Assembly (NCBI GenBank): GCA_014529385.2
Contig: CM043969.1
Location: 24,475,946-24,539,945 of the forward strand
Reading direction: 5' to 3'
Length of the DNA stretch: 64,000 nt
Origin: Adiantum capillus-veneris
Taxonomy: Eukaryota; Streptophyta; Polypodiopsida; Polypodiales; Pteridaceae
Shown piece by piece: positions 33,342-44,555 of this stretch (the first letter of the stretch is position 1; each line of letters opens with the position of its first letter). The translations under genes and the position numbers were made by a program. The notes beneath the pieces were generated by a model. The model did not search any database and was not told the origin of the DNA. It saw only the letters and a list, made by a program, of their open reading frames with translations.

Positions 33342-34450
33342 CTTTGAGTTTTCTCACGTTGATGCAACTAAAGTTGGTCAATGCTATGAGTAGTGCAAGG
33401 CAAGCCTATGGGTGCTTACAGGTACATGCTAAAGTGATAAGACAGGTATGAAGGTCAAGGGCAGGTGCGTATGCTTTATGTGGTTTTTTGGGCCAAATTA
33501 CTCTGCTATGGTGCCAATCAAAGGTGTCTGGTCAAAGTGAAGAAATGGAAGTGTCGAAGGTGGTCCTCGAGGTGTTCTCCAAGTTGGTCCAGACGGCTCC
33601 TTAATCGGAGCTACGGAGTGCAAGTTATCGCAATTTGAAGGTAAGAAGTGGTTTGCAAATTCCTGCCGGATTCGACAGTTGCAAATGGATGGTTGGAGTG
33701 GATGCAAGTGCAGGGGCCTGAAGTGCTTGGCTTATGGTGTATTTCGGTCTTTTCGGATCGGCAATCGAAGTTCAAATGGGGCCAAGTTATGGGCAATTAA
33801 AGTTTTGTCAAGGACTAGGTATGAGCCAGTTTGGTCGCCGTGGTAAGTGTGCCATCAAGTTTTTTTTGAGCTCGCCAGGGTTTGCAGAGGTGATATGCTG
33901 CGTGTCAAGCCCATTGGAAGTGACGGCACGGCAATCGGAGTTGTGGGTCTTAAGTTACACTCCGTCAAAGTTGGTAAATAACTGCAGTGGTGAGGGACTT
34001 GGTGGTTTTTTCCCTTTTTGCGGTGCGTCATTCGAGGGCATGGGAGGTATGGAATGCAAAGCCGGTGATGGTCGTTGGAGCTGAAAAGATGGGCTTCCAA
34101 TGGGATTTTACAGAGTGCCAATCTGACAGGTGAGTAAGAGAGGGTGGCCAAAGTTGTTACCAAAAAATGATCTTTTTAAAAATTTGATGAGGTTGTTTTT
34201 GAGAACCAAGGGGGTGGAGGACTCATGCAGCGCCACGTGGCAGTGGAACATAACCCACATGGGGTGCCATAACAAGAAAAGCCACAGTATATATAATGTC
34301 TCAAACCCACTTCATTCTCAACCAAGGAGAGAGAGAGAGAGCGCTCTCATGGGGCTCCCTGCCCTCCCTCGCGCATGTGGGCCTGTTGGCACCGTTGTTG
34401 TTGGCGGCGGCCGTCCGTCGTTGTTGGCGATGCGTTGGGCGGTGCCAAAT
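33342..34450. other. Unassigned DNA between LINE A and copia 4
   Basis: No gene recognised. A TATATATAATG stretch is at about 34287 and short GA runs at 34326-34340. It could be LTR or leader from a family not otherwise present. Confidence 0.35.
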
Positions 34451-34888
<438 letters not shown>

Positions 34889-34939
34889 CCCCCTCTCAGC
34901 ACTGGATGCTGAGACAACACAGATGAGTCGAAGGTGAGA

Positions 34940-35930
34940 AGCCAAGGTCCGCTGAGGTACATCCTTCGTGCAGATGTCTGTTGCATTGTCTGCTGTAGGG
35001 ACATACTCCAAATGAAGATCTCCAGTCAAAACGCGCTCCCGAACATAGTGGTACTGCACCTCAATGTGCTTTGTCCGAGCGTGAAAGATAGGGTTCTTGG
35101 CAATAGCAATGCAACTGTGATTGTCACACAAAAGACGAGTTGTAGAAAACACAACTCTCCCAGTAATCTCCGTAGCCATATGGCCTCACAAGGAGCATAG
35201 CAAGCTGCTCTGTATTCCACCTCTGTGGAAGATAGCGCAACGGTGGGTTGCCGCTTACTGCTCCATGAGACCTCGTCCTGCCCAAGAGGACCGAATCAGT
35301 TCCTCGTGGGAACCCACTGCTGTTGGGCAGGCGCCTGAGGACCACTCTGAGTGCCAGGCTGTCGCTGTGGCCGTGGCCCTGCCGTCGTCAACTACGAACC
35401 TGCTGCCATCCCTCCTCCGCTGGAGCCACAGGTTCGGACGGTGGCTCTGCCTCTGTGGTCTGTCTCTGCCTGTGGCTGCTGGCTAGTCCTTGTAGACTGG
35501 GGTTGAGTCTGTGGTGTAGGTCGGGGCCTCCTCTGTGGACAGGCCTTCGCAAGATCGCCCATCTGTCGACAAATGAAGCACTGGTTCGGGAGGCCCGAAT
35601 ACTCCACGCTCAGTCTAAACCAACCCGAGCCGAGGGTGAAAACTACTCCTATAGTAGAGCGCCGAGTATCTGGGTTTCCTGCACAATCTGAATCGCACCA
35701 ACCAAGTAAGGTGCAACCCTTGGAGCGACCATAGAACACACCATGGTCCAAGGTGTTGCTGATGTACCGCAAAGTACGTTGGGCACATTGCCAATGTCGC
35801 TGACGAGGTTTGGTGTTGAAGGAACTGAGGACAAAAACTATGTAACAGATGTCTGGTCGGGAATAAGTCGGCCATACGAGGCAACCAACAACATTCTTGT
35901 ACTGCTCCAGTCAATCCGTGGGCAAGGATT
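34940..35930 (-). pseudogene. copia 4 RNase H, split by a captured LINE ORF1 segment
   Basis: HGVFYGRSKGCTLLGWCDSD and GNPDTRRSTIGVVFTLGSG (35640-35772) start the RNase H. The frame then runs on into W-F-R-L-S-V-E-Y-S-G-L-P-N-Q-C-F-I-C, which is LINE ORF1. RNase H resumes as VSWSSKRQPTV (about 35230-35265), STEVEYRAACYAPCEAIWL (about 35180-35235), CDNHSCIAIAKNP, then HIEVQYHYVRERV and YVPTADNATDICTK (34960-35060). The insert is about 35266-35631. Confidence 0.85.
35266..35631 (-). mobile_element. LINE ORF1 fragment captured inside copia 4 RNase H
   Basis: Matches LINE A 31965-32290 (same blocks GTTCCTCGTGGGAACCCACT, CAGGCGCCTGAGG, CCHC knuckle C-F-I-C-R-Q-M-G-D-x4-C). Both ends are truncated, with no poly(A). 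It joins copia in frame at T-L-G-S-G/W-F-R. Confidence 0.85.
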
Positions 35931-36026
35931 GTGAAGCGATATATTCTCTCCTAGCTCAAGAGGAGCGCCAATCGGTCTGCAGCCTGCCATCTGGAATTTC
36001 TCTAGGGTAGCCTTCGCATACTTCCA

Positions 36027-36380
36027 TTAAGAAAAGAAGATTCCGTCTGGTGTCTGAAAGATCTCGACTCCAAGAAAATAGTGAAAAGGCCCAAGATCAG
36101 TCATCTCGAAATGTGTTTCCGTAGCTTTCATAATCGACTTGATCCTGCTGGTCCATGAGCCTGTGAAAATGAGATCGTCCACATAGACAGTCACTATCGC
36201 AACCAAAGAGCCATCAGAGACATCGTCCACATAGACAGTCACTATCGCAACCAAAGAGCCATCAGATTCCAACATGACTATTGGAATCTGATGAGGTACG
36301 CCGTAACCCCAACTTCACGAGAAACTGGTCAAGTGTGAGGTACCACTATTGTCCAGCCTGCTTCAGTCCATATAATGCTT
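36027..36380 (-). pseudogene. copia 4 RT, 3' half, with duplicated catalytic box
   Basis: Resumes at A-L-Y-G-L-K-Q-A-G (about 36355-36378). It then contains two tandem copies of the block D-G-S-L-V-A-I-V-T-V-Y-V-D-D (36222-36266 and 36174-36218), and continues LIFTGSWTSRIKSIMK and FEMTDLGPFHYFLGVEIF. The extra 48 bases keep the frame. An RT with two Y-V-D-D strands side by side is unlikely to fold normally. Confidence 0.85.
36368..36380. repeat. Target-site duplication of LINE B (left)
   Basis: CCATATAATGCTT here and CCATACAATGCTT at 41946-41958. Both encode part of copia K-A-L-Y-G. Confidence 0.8.
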
Positions 36381-36788
36381 TTTTTTCTTCCCGAGAAAAA
36401 GATCCTTCTATTAGTTAATGAATCTGCCCATAGGGCTACAACCACCTCTTCGAGAGAGGGCTACAACAACCATGATGGGGAGACTCTCCCAATGAAAAAA
36501 TAGCATATGTACAATGAGGCTAAATCAAGAAATGGGAGGAGGGAAAAGCCACACAAGTGGACGGTAGTGCCATCTGAGTACACCCTGGACCATGGTGAAA
36601 AAAGGCCAAGCACGCCAAAGTCGAAGGAAGGCGTCTCTGCGCTCCCTCATGCAGTCGGAGCTGCCGTGAAGTCTCTTGAGCTGTCCTCTGAGAGTGTGGA
36701 TCAGCTCTAACCAGAGATCACGAATAGTCTCTGCTGGTGGTACAGGGCGAGCCTCAAAGATGCGGAAGCAACGGGCCCGCCAGATGCA

Positions 36789-39700
36789 CTAGAGTGTCAG
36801 GCCACTGATGAGCTCCCAGCACTCCTCTCTCTCATTGCACCACTCTTGTGGAGTAAGCTCTGTGGCAGGCTGGAGTGTAGGTCGCCCCCCTTGCATCACT
36901 ATCATCTTGCTGGTGGAAGATAGCTCAAACTGAAGTGCCGGGCCCGTGAGAGTGGACCAAGCAGCTGCCCCCCAAGTGTACTGCCGAGCCGTGGAGAGAG
37001 CAGGCATCAAGCGAAGAACACGAAGCCACACCTGCTGTGCCAAGGGACAGTCCCAAAGATAGTGACGCCGACTCTCCACAAGATGGTCACAAGCTGCGCA
37101 TGCGGCCGAGAAACCACTATGCAGAAGCCAGCTCCCAACTGCTGTAGCTCGTCCCTGTCGAACAGTGTACTGAAAGAAAGGGACACCTGGGTGGTCTGCA
37201 GAAGAGAAAGGGTCCCTCCAAAGCCACTCTCCAGGATCCCACTGTACTCGTGCCAGTGGACAACACTCCTAAGCCTACAGTCTCCAATGTCCAGTCTCAA
37301 GAGCAGGTGGGTCAGGATCGATGAGACAAGTCCTCCCACAGATGCCCACCACTCGGATCCTCTGAAAACAACACTCTGCCACCTGCGAGGCCTCTATTGC
37401 AACTCGTGTAAGCGTCCCTCACCCTGTAACTCAAAAAACAGTGAGGGAACAGTCTCTGAGCAAGCTCGAACTGAGATGAGAACCTCCAGTCGCGTGAAGG
37501 CTCCCATCCATCTGGGCGCTGTTGACTCGAGAGGTGTGAGCCACTCAACGGTACTGCCTCTGAGATGTCCTGGCACATGCTCTGCACCCCTCTCATGCCC
37601 TGTAGGCTGAAAGCCCTGCAGCTCCCCTGATAAGCCTGAAAATTGTAACCAATCACCTAAAGAGCGTGCTGGACCCGCTGCCATGGGACCCCAAGAAACA
37701 TGAGGCTGACTACCAACCAAGTGGCCTCTTTGAGTGCTAACCATGGGGTTCCAAACAAGGGGCTGTCGAAGGTGCTCCTCCGTGCAAGTAGGTTGCCGCT
37801 GTTGCAGGTCTCGCCACAAGTGCTCCCAAGATCAAAGCAAACCCAAAGCGAAGCGGTCCTCCAGTCCCCTGCTCAAACCAACTCTACGCATCTCTGTGAA
37901 GATCCATCTGGTCGAAGATTGCCGGGGGCCTCCTGCCTGAGGCACCCTAGGAGGAAGCCGCTGTAGCAAGAACTCCTTCCAGGGCTCCTCACCTAGAAGA
38001 AGCCCTCGGATGATGAACTTCCCCAGAAGGGCTCAACTCTGTTGTGCTGGGTCTATGATCCCAAGCCCTCCCTGTGAACAAGGAAGAGCGATGACCTGCC
38101 AAGCCACTTTGGCCCGGGCTGTCTGAGTGTCACGCCTTGACCAAAGGAAGTTCCTGATCAACCTCTCTACCTGGCTGATACAAGAACTCGAGAAGATCCA
38201 GCAAGAAGTGATGTACCACATAGTAGCCAATAACACCTGGTTGGCCACTACAACTCTGCCAGCCAAAGAAAGTCGTGCGGAGCTCCAATGTAACAACTTT
38301 CTCCTGATAGACGGGAAGAGGGGAGCAATCTGCTTCTCGGGAGACAAGTCCAAACCAACCTAACAGCCCAAGTACCGAACTACAGTTCCTGGGAATATCC
38401 ACCTGAAACCCTCACCTGGCATCCAATCGGGCATAGGAGCACTACCAACTGAGAAAGCCACTATCTTTCTCCAGTTGATCAGTGTGCCAGATGCACAACA
38501 GAAGGTCTCAAGAGCCTGCTCACAGTTGTGAGGTTGGCCTTCTGGCCATCCAAGTACAAGGCTGAGTCGTCAGCAAACTCAGCGTCCAGTAGCTCATCTC
38601 CCCGAATAGGGAGTGCTAAGCCCCGTAGACCAACCTGTTGCGACACCAAAAACTTGCTCATCGCCTCAGCATAGAACAGAAAGAGGAATGGGGCAAGAGG
38701 ACAGCCCTGTCTGACCGAACGTGTGAGCATGAAACGATCACCTCTACCTCCTGACAAAAGTACCTGACTGTGTGCCCATCTGTACAAAGCTGACACCCCT
38801 CTGATCCAAGCATCTGAGAAGCCCATCCTGCGTAGAGTGCCCTATAGAAAGTCCCAGTCAACTTTGTCGTAGGCCTTCTCAAAATCGAGAAGAAGAATCA
38901 CCAGATCCTCACCACGGAGCTGCGCTAGGGCAGAAGCCTCCCAAAAAGTAAAGATGTTGTCAAGGATACTGCGCTCCTTGACAAAACCTGTCTGAGTCCC
39001 ATGTATAAGGCTCTCTAGAAGTGGTTGGATCCTCAAACTCAGAGCCTTGGCAAGAATTTTGTAGGCTGAGTTGAGGATGGTGACGGGGCGCCACTGTCGA
39101 ATCTCATCCAAGGAGTCACCCTCCATGGGAATGAGGTAGATGAGACCCTCACTCACGCTGTCAGGCATCTCTCCTGTGTGCAAGATGTACTGAAGAGCAC
39201 TATAGAGATCTGGGCCAAGCAAGTCCCAGTACTCCAAGAAAAAACTGGGAGTCAATCTATCGTCATCTGGACAGCTACCACGGGGGAGTGCACTAAGAGC
39301 CGTGTGCAGCTCCTCAAGCTGAAGTGGCAGCTCAAGCCTCTGACGCATCTCCTCAGTCACAAGGCAAGGCATCTATGCCCACACCTGTTGCTTGCATGCA
39401 TCCTGACGCTCTGAGTGAGGCTCTGCAGACAGTACTCACGATAAAAGTCTGTAGCATCTGCACGCATGTCCTCTGGCTCAGAAGCAACTGACCCGTCAGG
39501 CCTCCTCAACTGACTGACGTTGGCATGCGTATGCCGAGGTCCCACTGCCTCGAAGAAAGCACCAGTCACTCTGTCACCCACCTGTGTCCATTGAGATGCC
39601 TGTGGATGGAAAGCAAACTCATGGCGCCGCTCCTTTGTGCCATCCTCTGTAAGGAAGCAACGCCCCGTTTGAGACGCTGCTCCTCCTCTCTTGCTGTAGC

Positions 39701-40630
39701 CAAGCGAGCCAAAGACTCCTGGCGAAAGGAGCGACGCGGAGCTAGTCTTGAGGCCACTCTGTCAGCAGGAGAATCTTGCATGTCCAAGCTCTCTGTCCAG
39801 AGAGCCTCTACTCGCTCTCTGAGTGCAGAGTCCAGCAAGACCCTCTTAGGGATGCGAAGCATCGTGCTCCCCCTTCTCTGCCTATTTGCCACTGTGAGGA
39901 TCATTGGTGCATGGTCCGAGAAGGAAGTCCCTGCCAGAATGCCAACTGTCCCACCCAAGTCACATAAATCAGTAGTGTAGAAGCGATCTATCCGCGATAG
40001 ATTCACTCCTCCCACTCTGCGGTCCGAATGAGAGAAGGCCAGGCTGTCTGGGGGCCTCACAAAACTAGAATGCTGCCACACATCCGAGACCCTCAGAGTC
40101 ATAGAAAACCTCTCCCAAGCTGCCAGCTCAACTCCATGCACAGTAGCATGGCTACCACCAATCTTATCAGAAGGGTCCTCCAACATGTTGAAGTCAACCC
40201 CTATGCACCACTGCTCTGCCTGCGGCAGAGACTCAACAATCTGTGACCAAAACTCTGCTCGTGCACTCGCCACATTGGGCGCATATATCCCACAAGGCAA
40301 CCCTGAACCTGCATAGTGATCCACTGAGCCCTGCCTGACACAATAATCCCTCTGCCACAATGGCGTGCTGCAGAGAATCCGCAATAGTCATACATACCCT
40401 ACCCTGGATGCCTCCAGGTCCAAAAGCAGCCACCAAAAAGTATCATATCGTCCACGCAAGAGCTGACCACATCGTCTAATGCGGCTCTCACACAGATGAT
40501 GCTCTTGTAGCATAAGGAGATCAATCTCTCCTCCCACAAGGCAACGCTGAAGCTCCTGACGCAGTCGGCCCCTTTGACGTTGAAACTGGGGCCCACCTAG
40601 TCCCTGCACGTTCCATGAGACGATCCTCAT
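36789..40630 (-). pseudogene. LINE B ORF2 (endonuclease, reverse transcriptase, zinc-finger tail)
   Basis: The ATG at 40630 opens MRIVSWNVQGLGG. DFNMLEDPSDKIGG, RIDRFYTTDLCDLGG and SFSDHAPMIL mark the endonuclease. RT blocks are QWRPVTILNSAYKILAKAL, GFVKERSILDNIFTFWEA, LLDFEKAYDKVDWDFL (38842-39372), RQGCPLAPFLFLFYAEAM and EFADDSALYL (38479-38826). The tail SRRHYLWDCPLAQQVWLRV (about 37079) is the zf-RVT type. At least six frame breaks. Confidence 0.85.
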
Positions 40631-41700
40631 GGGGAGCGAGAGAGAACAGATGCTTCTGCAGCAGCTAAACGTGCTATCTTCGAGGCTGGCTTGGATGGGG
40701 AGTAATCCGCATGCGAGCGCCCTCTAGATAGGCGTGACTGCAAAGAGTGCCTGGCTCCTGGCCAAGTAGACCGAGCCGTACGTAAATCAACCTCCTCTGT
40801 CTAGGAGTCGTCATGAATGTGTACATAGCATGGCGAGCACTGCGTATCAGCAAAGCAATGAACCACATTGTGTCTACATCCTGCTGCATCTGGAGGGGTC
40901 ACCGCAAACTTGGCCAATGGCCACAGAGTCTGAAGCATGTCTGTAACTCCTAGGTCTCCCATGTGGTGAGAGAACTCTAGGGCCTGTGTATGCAGCCACT
41001 CCAACACTGAGTCGAGAGTCCACTCAGTCTGGTCCCTGCCGCAAAGGGGAAAAGAGAAGCCAACCGCTGAGTCCAAGGTCTCTATCCCCCTAGCTGCAAG
41101 GAACAGAACATGAACCTTGAAGCAGGCTGCCTGAAAGTCTGATGAGGAGTCACCGAGAAAGCGTGTAAAGTCGTAGGCAAAGAAGTCCCATCGGTGCCGA
41201 ATGTCGAAGCTCGTCAGACCACGAGGGACTGCTGCAAAGGGAGACGTCTGTACCTGTAGAGGGGGTCGCAAGAAAGACTCTCCCTCTCTCGCCAAGCGAC
41301 TCGTGGCAAAGGCGCTGCCAAGAGATCTCCCAGCAGCCGGAGATGGCCCTGCCCCCTGGGTCGACTTTGTAACTGGAGCGGGAGGGGGGGTGTAGGTGCA
41401 GGGGGAGGTGGGGGAGAAGAGGAGCGGGCAGGACCAGCAAAGTAGAGGGGCGAGGGGGAGAGGCGGCAGGAGCAGGAGGCGTGGGGGAGGTTGATGAGGA
41501 GGGGGAGAACTCGGGGGGAGGAGGGGCTGTCGAGGGTGAAGCTGAGGTGGGGGCTGGAGCAAGTCCATTTGTGTCTGCTGCTGTGAAGAAAAGGTGAAGA
41601 GTCGTTGATGAGAGGAGGCCTTCTGCGCCCGAGTACGTCGAGGAAGATGACGATCTCAGTCAAGCAGAAAACCAGGGAGGAAGGCGAGGCAGGGATGGCG
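40627..41700 (-). pseudogene. LINE B ORF1, C-terminal half
   Basis: 40801-41568 carries the Pro/Ser-rich linker and the same unassigned C-terminal domain as LINE A (RWDFFAYDFTRFLGD, FSHHMGDLGVTDML, PCYVHIHDDS). The DUF4283 and CCHC portion seen in LINES A and C is missing: the linker is followed upstream by GC-rich 5' sequence. This is an internal deletion relative to LINE A. Its final TGA overlaps the ORF2 ATG at 40630. Confidence 0.75.
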
Positions 41701-41945
41701 GGATTGGGAGGCGGGACTGGCGGGCAGCGGTGAAGGACGGGCGGGCAGCAGGCAGGGTGACTGGTGGGGTTGGGTAGCAGGCAGCGGGTGGGGCAGGGGG
41801 CGCGCTGGGGGACTACGCGCAGTAGGTGAGGGCGGAAGGGCGCGCGAGGGCAGGGGGGGGCAGCGATGGCGAGAGGGGGGGCGTGGCAGCAGCAGCGAGC
41901 GCTTGGCAAAGGCTAAATCTACACATCAATGCAAAAACTGGTCTT

Positions 41946-42602
41946 CCATACAATGCTTTCCACAACTGATAGACCAAATCCTCCTTGCCTGGTATACGAA
42001 ACCCAGGAGGTTGCTCCACATAAACTTCTTTATCCAAACCTCCATTCAGAAACGCACTTTTGAAATCCATCTGGCAGATAGGCCAACCAAAGTTGGCTGC
42101 AAGAGCAAGCGCTGTGCGTATGGGTAGTCATGCGAGCGGTGGGAGCAAAGGTCTTGTCAAAGTCCACGCTTGGTCGCTGTGTGAAACCCCTAGCAACAAG
42201 TCTCGCCTTGTGTTTGTCGAGGGAACCATTGACCTTGTACTTTGTCCTGAAAATGCATTTCGTAGAAATCACCTTCCGCTTGTTGGGCTTGGGAACCAAT
42301 GTCCAGGTCTTATTTCGCTCGATAGTGTCTAGCTCTGTCTGCATGGCACGCTTCTAGCAATCATGCTGGAGTGCTTCCTCCACCGAGGAAGACTCAACTG
42401 GTGAAGCTTGAATCTGGGACATGAGTGCAAAGTTCACGAACTCTGCGCTGTCATAAATTTGCCTCTCCTTGAGGCGTGCAGAACGTCGAGGCTGTCCAGG
42501 GTTTGGCGAGTTTGGTAACTTCCTGACACCAAAGGAAGAAACCATAGAGTAGAGCCAACCAGGTACTAACTTCTCCTTGCGAGGTGGGACCGCCTCCACC
42601 AA
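41946..42602 (-). pseudogene. copia 4 RT, 5' half
   Basis: RRSARLKERQIYDSAEF (42354-42602) is the pre-RT linker. Then come MQTELDTIERNKTWTLVP, KWIFRTKYK-like sequence, KARLVARGFTQRPSVDFD and FAPTARM (42030-42344). After a shift, DFKSAFLNGGLDKEVYVEQ and LVYQLWKALYG (41946-42070). The frame is cut at K-A-L-Y-G by LINE B. Confidence 0.85.
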
Positions 42603-43369
42603 AGGATAACCCTATCAAAGCTCCTTCTGCATCAACAACACCTTCGGCTCTGAATGCGCAGTGCCCCTTGATTTGTTTGAGGAAAGGGAGAATCTCGTCC
42701 CAGGTGGGAAAAGAGGTACGTCCAGATGTGAGTAAAATCTGAAAGTAGGGATCAAAGCATGGGGGAAGCTTGAATAGTAAGAGGCCAGCCATGCGTGCCG
42801 AGGTGATACCGCCTCCGGCAGAGACAAGGTCGTCCCAGAGTTCCCGCATGCGACGGGTCAACCCATCGAGTGAGTTGAAATCCTTGAACTGGAGGTTGTA
42901 CAACTCTCGTTCAAGTGTGATTTGTCTGGCAAATGAGGTCTCCTCAAACTAGTCAAGAATCCGTCTCCACAATGGATGTGCATGCTCCTCTTTGGAACTT
43001 CCTTCGTGATGCGATCCGAGAGGTTCATCATAAGAAAGGTGAAGACTCGATGTCCCGATCCACCCACTCGTCGATCTGGGCTTGAGTGGTGGTGGGAAGG
43101 GAAGGTCGAGTAGCCGAATGGGTGAAATCATTCAACCATTCCCAGAGTCGATGGTAGGCAATGATTGTGCGGACTCGTGTCCTCCACACAGAATAGTTGT
43201 GCAAATCCAACTTCTTCTCCTAAGCATACTGGTTGAGGGCATAATTGTTGGATGTTGCGTTGGCAGATGCCGACGTAGTCGCAGAAGTGGAAGTGGCCGT
43301 AGTTGCCGAAGACGTGGTGGCCCCCTTCTGGGACTGTTGTTGTTGTCCCTTCTGCTTCGGAGTCGACAT
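42600..43369 (-). pseudogene. copia 4 gag
   Basis: The ATG at 43369 opens MSTPKQKGQQQQ, with a Ser/Thr/Ala-rich stretch after it. One stop occurs, then LDLHNYSVWRTRVRTII and HRLWEWLND (the copia gag W-x-W region). After a shift, YNLQFKDFNSLDGLTRRM, LWDDLVSAGG and LLFKLPPCFDPYFQIL (42640-42903) form the UBN2-type gag core. It stops near 42630, where the frame runs straight into RT-linker sequence with no zinc knuckle or protease. Confidence 0.8.
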
Positions 43370-44128
43370 GTCGCGTGCTCAAAAGAGTATTCCCAGAGGT
43401 AGATCGATAAGATTGCAAGTCGCCGACGAAGGTACCGTCTCCACTGCTGTAGCAGTCCACAATAACTACTCAGACAACCACCGAATGGTGTCCTGACGAG
43501 CAAGGCAGTGATCAACCGCACAAAGGGTAAAAGTTCAGCCTACTGTCCGCCCAAAAAACGTTGCAAAGGGTGCTGAAAACGCTGCTGTAAATAGAGATTT
43601 CAGCGTGCCTGTACGCCACCGATCGGTACGAGAGTGTCGCAGAGTGTCAGAATAGGGGGTTCTCGCACTTCTCAGCTGTGGAGGGGCTGAAAACAGAGAA
43701 AAAACAGCAAGTAATCAATGCCAAAATAGTGCCGATTGGGTGTAGATACCTGACCAAGGTGTAGATCCGCAAGTTCCTGGCAATAGAGAACTCTCCAGGC
43801 AAGTGAAACCGCTTCCTTGTGTGCACAAGCTTTGCGTAAAAGGGCAAACGCAGCAAGTTGTCAAAAAACGCAGGACCACCAAAAACGCTAGCAGCTTGCA
43901 AAAAACGCGAGGCTGAGCTTTTGTGATTTGGCTGCAGAGAGGAAGCGTTGGGGATGAGGGTTGCAGATCAAGGCTTGGGAAGCAAAAACGCTGGTAGTTG
44001 TTGCTGCAAAAACGCTAGGGCTTCAGAAAACGCTAGGCTGATTTTTGTAGATTTCTCGCGATGGAAGGTGCCAGAGATGCAAGCGCTAGCTTCAGGAGGG
44101 GAGATTGATGTAGATTTCCTATGCTTGG

Positions 44129-44140
44129 CGACTGATACCA
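44129..44140 (-). promoter_or_regulatory. copia 4 primer-binding site
   Basis: The minus strand reads TGGTATCAGTCG directly against the LTR. It matches the tRNA-Met type at the first nine bases, then diverges. Confidence 0.75.
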
Positions 44141-44190
44141 TGTGAGAGTGAGCAACGGAAAGGGTGTGAGCCACGTGCGTCGAAAACACT

Positions 44191-44273
<83 letters not shown>

Positions 44274-44555
44274 ACAAGTGCTCTGCAAATGATGCTCTCA
44301 ATACTGAATGACTACAAGACCGTAGGCATTCTATTTATAGAATCTTAGGCTGAGGTAGGGCAAAATGTGTAACTGGTGCAAAAAACATAAAAGCCCAAAA
44401 ATGGCTAATAATGTGTGCACCCAACCACGCTCAGAAAATGACCGGCCGTACACGTGCTAAAAGTGTCCGCCTCTACATGATGTGCAATGGGTGGCCAACC
44501 CGGGACAATCATTAGCCGTACAAAATGGCAAAGCAACGGTGGTGTAACTCTAACA
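44141..44555 (-). repeat. copia 4 5' LTR
   Basis: Same ends as the left LTR. The (GA)n tract spans about 44194-44271. A possible TATA-like motif is present (CTATTTATAG read on plus, 44330-44340). Confidence 0.9.

Larger units (their letters stand above)
36381..41945 (-). mobile_element. LINE B, near full length, inserted in copia 4 RT
   Basis: Minus strand, about 5.5 kb. The 3' end is a T-run (36381-36388) then CCCGAGAAAAAGATCC, the same 3' end as LINE C at 55517. ORF2 covers endonuclease (40630-39566), RT (39372-38480) and a zinc-finger tail (37079-36789). ORF1 covers 41568-40674. It is flanked by a 13-bp target duplication (36368-36380 and 41946-41958, one mismatch). The homology to LINE A's 5' end stops at 41901, leaving about 44 extra bases before the duplication. 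Many frameshifts. Confidence 0.88.
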
